DNA of 5,975 nucleotides, from NCBI GenBank assembly GCA_003551785.1, contig PUNP01000031.1, positions 1 through 5,975 of the forward strand. The letters run 5' to 3'. Made by a program: the position numbers and the translations under genes. The notes below the pieces were generated by a model that was given only the letters and a program-made list of their open reading frames with translations, was not told the DNA's origin and made no database searches. This DNA is from Candidatus Brocadiaceae bacterium. GTDB lineage: Bacteria; Planctomycetota; Brocadiia; SM23-32. Shown piece after piece: positions 1 through 4,692 of this stretch. The stretch's first letter is position 1, and each line of letters begins with the position of its first letter.

Positions 1-22
1 ACCTCAGAGAAATACCTGTTTT

Positions 23-742
23 TTATTGCTCAACAATTCCGAGTAATTCTATTTCAAAAATCAAAGCCGTGTTCGGCTCAATGACTTCACCTATACCGCG
101 TTCTCCGTATCCCAATTCAGGTGGCAGGTAGAAAACATATTTTTCACCAGCATTCATCAATTGGATGCCTTCCGCGAGGCCCGGCACAATTCCGTCCAGG
201 GGAAACGCGGCAGGTTCGCCGCGCGCTCTTGAACTGTCAAAAGTCCGCCCTTCAAAAGTTTTACCGACATAATGTACTTCTACGGTATCACCAGGTCCCG
301 GGGATACGCCGTCAGAGCTTTCAATTATCTCATACTGCAGACCACTGTCGGTCACATAAATATTATCTTTTTCCTTGTTATTGTCTAAGAATTCCCGGCT
401 CCTTTCACGATTATGCTGTCCTCTGGCGTGCTGCTGCTCCTGATCATCAGCTTGTTGAGCCATAAATTCATTCTGCACTTGCCTGACTTGCTGTTCGGTT
501 AGCAGCAAATCATCACCGAGGAATTGGTCAAGCAGGCCTCGGATCAAGACATCAATATCTATTTCCATATCGCTGAATTTTAATGACTGGGCAATTTGCA
601 TGCCGATAGCATAACTCAACTTTTCGCGATTAGTTTCAAGCCCTATATCGTCATTAGTTTCCCCTAAAGCGACAGAGAACAGCGAGACTGTTAAAACTGA
701 TATTACACATATAAACGTATATTTCTTACTTATTCCTAACAT
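23..742 (-). CDS. Exported FKBP-type peptidyl-prolyl cis-trans isomerase (FKBP_N + FKBP_C)
   Basis: Predicted 239-residue FkpA/Mip-like prolyl isomerase, which would catalyse cis-trans isomerisation of Xaa-Pro bonds in exported proteins. The start at 742 is chosen because GGAG lies 6 bases upstream and the product then begins with a signal peptide (basic SKK, hydrophobic core about residues 9-24, likely cleavage after ALG at 27). A longer reading to 832 adds 30 residues without a comparable ribosome site. Residues about 38-95 match the FKBP N-terminal dimerisation domain (KLSYAIGMQIAQSL, then a helix pair ending LLLTEQQV). Residues 96-122 are a Gln/Arg/Glu-rich charged helix, probably a linker. 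Residues about 130-237 are the catalytic FKBP domain, with VHYVG (Tyr158), FDSS (Asp169), Phe180, IVPGL (185-189), LGYGERG (Tyr212) and LIFEIELL (Phe229). Leu189 stands where FKBP12 has the pocket Trp, a substitution I recall in other bacterial members. It is transcribed away from the other three genes. Family call is firm; cell location is inferred from the signal peptide. Confidence 0.94.
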   Translation of the reverse strand: MLGISKKYTFICVISVLTVSLFSVALGETNDDIGLETNREKLSYAIGMQIAQSLKFSDMEIDIDVLIRGLLDQFLGDDLLLTEQQVRQVQNEFMAQQADDQEQQHARGQHNRERSREFLDNNKEKDNIYVTDSGLQYEIIESSDGVSPGPGDTVEVHYVGKTFEGRTFDSSRARGEPAAFPLDGIVPGLAEGIQLMNAGEKYVFYLPPELGYGERGIGEVIEPNTALIFEIELLGIVEQ

Positions 743-798
743 AGTTTTCTCCAAAATAAAAGTTCTTTTACCTAACCTTGATTGTGGCAGATAGCATT

Positions 799-825
799 TC
801 CACAACATAATAGTAATGATGTGGA
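799..825. promoter_or_regulatory. Imperfect inverted repeat upstream of the FKBP gene, possible operator
   Basis: TCCACAACAT (799-808) and ATGATGTGGA (816-825) are inverted copies matching at 9 of 10 positions across a 7-base AT-rich spacer. The site lies 57-83 bases upstream of the FKBP start codon, where a promoter or regulator site would be expected. The symmetry is seen directly; a role as an operator is inference. Confidence 0.3.
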
Positions 826-852
826 GTGACATTTAGCATTATCACGGTAGTT

Positions 853-881
853 TCAACCCGGTCACGTATGGTGCCGGTTGA
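853..881. repeat. Bulged inverted repeat
   Basis: TCAACCCGGTCAC (853-865) pairs with GTGCCGGTTGA (871-881) across the 5-base spacer GTATG. The left arm has two extra bases that would bulge out (one C and one T); the other 11 positions pair. No T-run follows on either strand in the right place, so it does not read as an intrinsic terminator. Function unknown. Confidence 0.4.
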
Positions 882-898
882 CACTATCCCGCTTTTTT

Positions 899-940
899 CA
901 CAAGACTCCGGTGGTGCAGATGAGCCGCTGGAGACTTGTG
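899..940. repeat. Inverted repeat with one central mismatch
   Basis: CACAAGACTCC (899-909) and GGAGACTTGTG (930-940) are inverted copies matching at 10 of 11 positions around a 20-base spacer. It is 18 bases right of the bulged repeat at 853-881. No terminator-like T-run follows on either strand. It may be a protein-binding site or a remnant of a mobile palindrome; the sequence does not decide. Confidence 0.4.
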
Positions 941-1112
941 TGCAGGGCAAAATGCTGTTTATTCCCATCGATTTCGCACATTCACAAAGAATTTACCAGC
1001 CCTTTAGCATAGGTGAAAAACGCTAAAAATTCAAGTGTAAGCATTAAATATGCACAAAATATCCCGATCTACGTGCTGACTGGTGGTCCATTCCGCTTGA
1101 TTTTGTGGTTCA

Positions 1113-1211
1113 GAGGCATTCTGACGAGGTCATTTCGAGACGCGGCGACAAAGTCGCCCCAAAAATCTCCCTGCGGAGCCGCAACGAAGAAATGGCCCTT
1201 CAGAATGCCTC
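1113..1211. repeat. Branched 99-base palindromic element with nested hairpins
   Basis: The outermost arms are perfect 12-base inverted repeats, GAGGCATTCTGA (1113-1124) and TCAGAATGCCTC (1200-1211). Inside them GGTCATTTC (1128-1136) pairs with GAAATGGCC (1189-1197) with one G-T wobble. The interior carries its own small hairpins: GGCGAC-AAA-GTCGCC (1144-1158) and, in tandem, either GCGG/CCGC (1173-1182) or CTCC/GGAG (1167-1178). As single-stranded nucleic acid it would fold as a closing stem with two side hairpins. The GGTCATTTCGAG start resembles GTCATTnCGAG-type palindromic repeats that I recall from many bacterial genomes; that likeness is from memory. No target-site duplication or transposase is visible. 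CCCTGCGG (1169-1176) and CCGCAGGG (1212-1219), and GGCCCT/AGGGCC (1194-1199/1216-1221), form competing pairings with the right flank. Confidence 0.75.
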
Positions 1212-1223
1212 CCGCAGGGCCGT

Positions 1224-1233
1224 TCGGCGCCGA
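1224..1233. repeat. Perfect 10-base palindrome
   Basis: TCGGCGCCGA is its own reverse complement. It lies between the branched palindrome (ending 1211) and the head-to-head hairpin pair (starting 1264), and it adds to the density of short GC-rich palindromes here. Alone it could be chance; in this context it is probably part of the same block. Confidence 0.35.
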
Positions 1234-1263
1234 CCTGTCAAAAGCGTCCAATTCCCCAAAGCC

Positions 1264-1401
1264 CCGTCCTGAAAGGACGGAACATACCGCCCAGAGAAAC
1301 ATCCAATGGTGTGGCGTCCCTACATGACGCGGTTTGTTGGGTTGCATTCGCGTTCCCGGGGTTCACACCCCGGGCTGGTATGTAGTGTCCTTTCAGGACA
1401 C
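1264..1401. repeat. Two head-to-head hairpin units with conserved linker and compensated stems
   Basis: The left unit is a 7-base-pair hairpin CCGTCCT-GAA-AGGACGG (1264-1280) followed by linker AACATACC (1281-1288). The right unit is the same design on the opposite strand. Read on the minus strand it is GTGTCCT-GAA-AGGACAC (1401-1385), then TACATACC and AG (1384-1375), then a perfect 8-base-pair hairpin CCCGGGGT/ACCCCGGG at 1374-1355. Between the two hairpins of type A the loop and inner stem are identical, while the two outermost base pairs differ with both sides changed together. The left copy keeps only the first bases (GCCC) of the second hairpin. Between the units is another small stem, GCGTC/GACGC (1314-1330). 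Short open frames over this block are shadows of the palindromes. I recall similar modular hairpins in PVC and Bacteroidota intergenic DNA, often mistaken for small proteins, but cannot check that here. Confidence 0.75.
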
Positions 1402-1450
1402 GGCGGATATATCAATATTGTCCGTTTTCCTGGACTTTGCAATGAATATG

Positions 1451-1479
1451 TTGAAAATTCTGACTGCATGTGTTATCAT
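1451..1479 (+). promoter_or_regulatory. Sigma70-like promoter for the DUF3604/PHP gene
   Basis: The -35 box TTGAAA (1451-1456; 5 of 6 consensus positions) is separated by exactly 17 bases from the -10 box TATCAT (1474-1479; 5 of 6). TG one base before the -10 box gives an extended -10. Transcription would start near 1486, leaving a leader of about 30 bases before the ATG at 1517. The promoter lies immediately right of the palindromic block. Called by consensus match only. Confidence 0.6.
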
Positions 1480-1516
1480 TTTAATTCTTTAATCTTTAAA
1501 CAAATGGAGAAAACCG

Positions 1517-2956
1517 ATGGGAGTTGAATATCCGGACAGATTAGCCTTGAGGACTATAAGAAATGAAGGTACAGGTGGCTGTGTCGACAGGGTAAGTCTG
1601 AGCGTACCGATGATTGTTGGTCTTGGAGAGGAGTTTAGCGTGAAGATAGCTGTCGTTGATGAATTGGGACTGGCCGCTTGCGATTTTCCTAAACGAGTAT
1701 TCTTAGAACTTCCTGAAATGAATTGTTCCTGGAAGGTTGATCTGCCGGAAGCCGGGCCGCCTTTAGCTAAAGTTTTCGGCATTCAACTCGGGAAAGAGGG
1801 CATTTATCGGTTCAAAGTAGATTTAGGCGGGGGGCGTGAATTTTTCAGTAATCCATGCATAGTTAAAAATGAACCGGCGCATAAAATATACTGGGGCGAT
1901 CCCCATGTGCATACTGTATTGAGCCAATGCCATCCGGACCGTTGTCGCTCCCTTGCTTTTGGTTTTCAGGCGGCCAGATATCTCAGTTGTCTGGATTGGG
2001 TGGCCGCTGCCGATCATGTTTCAAACGGACGTTGTGAACTGGCCCGCTGGAAAGAAGAAACTGCGGGCTCAAACATGTACAATGATCCACCCCATTTCGC
2101 AACATTGCCGGCTTACGAGGCATCTTTGAAAGGCGGATGCGGGGGGGATAACAACGTTTATATGACGGAATTCCCTTCACTGTTTGTCGATGATTATGAG
2201 GAAGGAAATGTTAAGACTCTCAGTGAAAAATTGAAGGCGAAAGCCGTTCAGGAGGGTTTCGACTTTTTTATCGTCCCGCATCACACCACCCGCACGGGTA
2301 AACATGGTGAACTCAGCTATGATATTTATCCCGGAGAAGAGCGGATGCCCGTTGTTGAAATCCATTCCAAATGGGGAACTTCCGAGTATCGTGGCAACCC
2401 TAATCCGCTGAAGGAAATACATCCTGGACCGTCTTATGTGGTTGATCTCCTGCAAAATGGCTTTAAGCTCGGTTTTATAGGCGGAACTGATACACATGCC
2501 ACTTTGACTTTTACCCGGGGCGCTATTGAACGTTTGACAGCGCTGCCGGGCATTACGGCGGTAAAATCCGATGAACTTAGCAGAGAAAATATTTTTAATG
2601 CTATTCGACAACGCGATTGTTATGCGGCTGCCGGTGAAAGGATTTATCTGGATTTTTGTTCCGGCGACAACCCTATGGGGTCAGTTATCAAAATTGGAGA
2701 TACGCAATCTTTAAAATTTCAAATTACCGCCGCGGCCGCCGGCAAGATAACTTCAGTCGATGTGGTGAAAAATGGAGATACAGTACAATCATTTACACCG
2801 GATGACTGGCGTTCAGAATTTGAATATGAAGATGAGCATTTCGCCCAACTGAAGTTAAAGTCTGGTACTTCCTGCAAATTCAATTTCTATTATGTTCGCG
2901 TAACATGTGAATCGGGTGGTATGGCCTGGTCAAGCCCGATTTGGATTACGGAATAA
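1517..2956 (+). CDS. DUF3604-type PHP-superfamily predicted metal-dependent hydrolase
   Basis: This 479-residue protein has the hallmarks of the DUF3604 branch of the PHP (polymerase and histidinol phosphatase) superfamily, whose better-known members are metal-dependent phosphoesterases. Probable metal ligands in order: WGDPHVHT (His130, His132), AAADH (Asp166, His167), LPAYE (Glu201), VPHHT (His255, His256), VEIHS with following SE (Glu281, His283), and GGTDTH (Asp325, His327). The DCYAAAGERIYLDF segment (367-380) is the usual close of the DUF3604 core. Residues about 25-116 look like a beta-rich, Ig-like N-terminal domain, and residues about 395-478 like a C-terminal beta domain. There is no signal peptide or membrane segment, so it is probably cytoplasmic. 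The start is supported by GGAG 7 bases upstream and a promoter about 40 bases upstream. No catabolic, transport or sulfatase gene lies beside it to suggest a substrate. The family call is strong; activity and substrate are not known from sequence. Confidence 0.85.
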   Translation: MGVEYPDRLALRTIRNEGTGGCVDRVSLSVPMIVGLGEEFSVKIAVVDELGLAACDFPKRVFLELPEMNCSWKVDLPEAGPPLAKVFGIQLGKEGIYRFKVDLGGGREFFSNPCIVKNEPAHKIYWGDPHVHTVLSQCHPDRCRSLAFGFQAARYLSCLDWVAAADHVSNGRCELARWKEETAGSNMYNDPPHFATLPAYEASLKGGCGGDNNVYMTEFPSLFVDDYEEGNVKTLSEKLKAKAVQEGFDFFIVPHHTTRTGKHGELSYDIYPGEERMPVVEIHSKWGTSEYRGNPNPLKEIHPGPSYVVDLLQNGFKLGFIGGTDTHATLTFTRGAIERLTALPGITAVKSDELSRENIFNAIRQRDCYAAAGERIYLDFCSGDNPMGSVIKIGDTQSLKFQITAAAAGKITSVDVVKNGDTVQSFTPDDWRSEFEYEDEHFAQLKLKSGTSCKFNFYYVRVTCESGGMAWSSPIWITE

Positions 2957-3045
2957 GTAATTTGTTATAAGTTTTTCCGTCATCTTTGTGGTTTTCGAGA
3001 TTGCGCAAATAAATCGTAATGAGTTATAGTAAAAGGAATTAACAT

Positions 3046-3112
3046 TTGCTGGTTTTTAGTTGCTGTTATGTTGCAGGAGAGTCTTTTTTCCCACCAGCAA
3101 CCATAAAAATCC
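3046..3112. repeat. Inverted repeat with two mutually exclusive pairings
   Basis: CCAGCAA (3094-3100) pairs perfectly with TTGCTGG (3046-3052). The same right arm, extended through 3112, also pairs with GGTTTTTAGTTGCTG (3051-3065): a perfect 7-base stem (3059-3065 with 3095-3101), then a 6-base stem (3053-3058 with 3104-3109), then GG/CC, interrupted by 2-base and 1-base bulges. The two folds share bases and cannot coexist, because TTGCTG occurs twice on the left side. It lies about 100 bases upstream of the candidate lysA promoter. Whether it is transcribed is unknown. Confidence 0.45.
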
Positions 3113-3213
3113 AACTCTGTTCGCGATGCTCTTTAATGCCGAAATCTTTTGATCGTTAAAACATCCGCAAAGTTGAAGGACCGCCTTTTTTCTCGTGAAT
3201 TACCGGTTTTTAC

Positions 3214-3241
3214 TTGCGATTTTTTTATTTTCTGCTATTAT
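3214..3241 (+). promoter_or_regulatory. Candidate promoter for lysA
   Basis: TTGCGA (3214-3219; 4 of 6 consensus positions) and TATTAT (3236-3241; 5 of 6) are spaced by 16 bases. TG one base before the -10 box gives an extended -10. Transcription would begin near 3248 and leave a leader of about 114 bases. The surroundings are T-rich, so other -10 words overlap; this is the best pair I see. Confidence 0.45.
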
Positions 3242-3258
3242 ATTTATATGCTTTGTAA

Positions 3259-3327
3259 GTTCAGTGACCCACATTGCATTTCCACCGCCATAGTGCACGG
3301 TTGGGATGGATTGACGGTGTTCAGTGA
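3259..3327 (+). repeat. Direct 9-mer repeat in the lysA leader
   Basis: GTTCAGTGA occurs at 3259-3267 and again at 3319-3327, exactly 60 bases apart, both inside the predicted lysA leader. CACCG (3283-3287) and CGGTG (3315-3319) form a short inverted repeat between and touching the second copy. Sixty bases is close to six helical turns, which would suit a paired binding site, but two 9-mers can arise by chance. Confidence 0.25.
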
Positions 3328-3361
3328 ATATTTGCAAATGGTTTAGATGGGAGATTAATTA

Positions 3362-4666
3362 TTGAGTGATTGCGGATTCAAATATATAGACGGCCGGCTT
3401 GCATGTGAGAATATCCCAGTATCGGAAATTGCGGAACTTTACGGTACCCCATCTTATCTGTATAGTGCCGATGTGTTGTTGAAGCGTTTTAGTAATTTTC
3501 GGGACGCGTTTTCCGAGTTTGATCCTCTTATTTGCTTTTCAGTGAAATCTCTTTCCAACCTATCCGTACTGCGTCTTTTAGCCGACAAGGGTTCCGGTTT
3601 TGACATAGTCAGTGCAGGGGAACTTTACAGGGTGATAAAATCGGGGGGGGACCCAAAGAAGGCCGTTTTTGCCGGAGTAGGAAAAACTGCAGATGAGATT
3701 CAGTTCGCGCTCAAACATAATGTGCATACATTTAATGTCGAATCTGAGAGTGAGCTGAAGCTTATTGAAAAGGTTGCCGCAGCTATGGATAAAGTTGCTG
3801 ATGTCGCTTTAAGGGTCAACCCCGATGTGGATGCTAATACGCATGTTAAAACTACTACGGGGAAAAAAGAAAATAAGTTCGGCATAGGTATTGAAATCGC
3901 ACATCAACTGGCGGCTTATGTTGATAAAAAGTCCGAATCACTCAAACTCCGTGGATTTCATCTTCATCTCGGCTCACCTATTTATGACAGCGGACCGTAC
4001 GTCAAGGCACTCACTAAAATCAGCGATTTTATCAACACTCTTGAAGCGGAAGATATAAAAATCGATACTCTCAACCTTGGCGGCGGCTTTTGTATGTCAT
4101 ACACAGGCGAAGCTGTTCCAGCTCCGGAAGAATACGCCGCCGATTTGAGACCTTTGTTGAGCAAGTTAAACCTGAAACTCATCCTTGAGCCCGGCCGTCA
4201 TATTGCGGCCCCGGCGGGCATATTACTCACCAAGGCTTTATATCTCAAAACAACCGAGGCCGGTAAGCATTTTCTCATTGTCGATGCCGCAATGAACGAT
4301 TTGTTAAGACCTGCTTTGTATGATGCTTTCCATCGCATTTGGCCTGTCAATTCGGCAAAAGGGATGCCTGAAATAATATTGCCGGACGTTCGAAGTTATG
4401 CCGATTTTGAAACCGAGATATATGATGTAGTGGGGCCTGTTTGCGAAAGCGGCGATTGTATGGCAAAAGACCGACCTCTGCCGCAATTGGCGGAGGGGGA
4501 GATACTGGCCATTTATGATACCGGAGCGTATGGTCAAACTATGAGTTCTAATTATAACGGACGCCCCAAAGCTCCTGAAATTATAATTAAAGATGGTCAA
4601 ATTGTCTTAGCTTCCAAACGGGAATCTTACGACGATATGTTGAAGCGCGAAGAAATCACCATTTAA
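3362..4666 (+). CDS. lysA: Diaminopimelate decarboxylase, TTG start
   Basis: LysA is the PLP enzyme that decarboxylates meso-diaminopimelate to L-lysine, the last step of the pathway, in the cytoplasm. At 434 residues it is of normal family length and appears intact. Landmarks: YGTPSYLYS (27-35); the PLP lysine in FSVKS (Lys62); GSGFDIVSAGEL (77-88); RVNPDVDANTH (151-161) and GKKENKFGI (167-175); HLHLGSP (200-206, usually GSQ); phosphate-binding GGG (240-242); EPGR (276-279); MNDLLRPALYDAFH (311-324); the catalytic CESGD (Cys361, Glu362) and GAYG with SSNYNGRP (388-402). CESGD and RPALYDAFH favour LysA over carboxynorspermidine decarboxylase. The TTG start fits the family N-terminus (FKYIDGRLACENIPV) and has GGGAG 8 bases upstream. 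The nearest ATG upstream in frame (3347) runs into a stop after three codons, and the next methionine is inside the fold. A run of eight G bases sits at codons 94-97. The exported HEAT gene follows after 26 bases, probably in the same transcript. Confidence 0.97.
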   Translation: MSDCGFKYIDGRLACENIPVSEIAELYGTPSYLYSADVLLKRFSNFRDAFSEFDPLICFSVKSLSNLSVLRLLADKGSGFDIVSAGELYRVIKSGGDPKKAVFAGVGKTADEIQFALKHNVHTFNVESESELKLIEKVAAAMDKVADVALRVNPDVDANTHVKTTTGKKENKFGIGIEIAHQLAAYVDKKSESLKLRGFHLHLGSPIYDSGPYVKALTKISDFINTLEAEDIKIDTLNLGGGFCMSYTGEAVPAPEEYAADLRPLLSKLNLKLILEPGRHIAAPAGILLTKALYLKTTEAGKHFLIVDAAMNDLLRPALYDAFHRIWPVNSAKGMPEIILPDVRSYADFETEIYDVVGPVCESGDCMAKDRPLPQLAEGEILAIYDTGAYGQTMSSNYNGRPKAPEIIIKDGQIVLASKRESYDDMLKREEITI

Positions 4667-4692
4667 CATGAACAATTTTGGAGATGATTAAT

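Larger units (their letters stand above)
743..1112. other. Left part of the divergent intergenic region, no gene
   Basis: I see no supportable gene here. The short open frames at 768-968 (minus) and 826-1026 (plus) lack a ribosome site and any recognisable domain. The stretch should hold the promoter of the minus-strand FKBP gene. The best -10-like word on that strand is TATTAT near 806-811, but no convincing -35 accompanies it, so I do not call a promoter. Three imperfect inverted repeats between 799 and 940 are listed separately. A small TTAGC/GCTAA inverted repeat also lies at 1004-1026. Confidence 0.5.
2957..3361. other. Intergenic region before lysA, no gene
   Basis: A 405-base AT-rich gap. 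No clear intrinsic terminator follows the DUF3604-type gene. The gap holds the alternative-pairing inverted repeat at 3046-3112, a candidate lysA promoter at 3214-3241 and a repeated 9-mer in the leader. A 65-codon open frame at 3149-3346 begins with TTG, has no ribosome site and no recognisable domain, so I do not call it a gene. I do not see the conserved core of a lysine riboswitch. Confidence 0.5.

Noticed and set aside
743..832. Longer FKBP start at 832 adding 30 residues
   Set aside because: It would place charged sequence before the signal peptide and lacks a ribosome site as good as the GGAG before 742.
1013..1327. Open frames of about 100 codons on both strands over the palindromic block (1013-1327 plus, 1069-1347 minus)
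   Set aside because: They exist because GC-rich palindromes lack stops on both strands. They have no ribosome site, no domain, and proline/arginine-rich composition explained by the hairpins.
1113..1401. CRISPR array
   Set aside because: The repeats are inverted and of differing sequence, not direct repeats at regular spacing, and no cas gene is present.
1306..1527. A 73-codon plus-strand frame ending inside the start of the DUF3604-type gene
   Set aside because: It runs through the hairpin unit and the promoter at 1451-1479, overlaps the real start codon, and has no supporting ribosome site.
3149..3346. A 65-codon TTG-start frame upstream of lysA
   Set aside because: No ribosome site, no recognisable domain, and it crosses the best lysA promoter candidate; the hydrophobic residues come from the T-rich DNA.
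3248..3361. Lysine riboswitch in the lysA leader
   Set aside because: The leader is too short for the usual five-helix lysine aptamer and I cannot find its conserved core elements or a following terminator.
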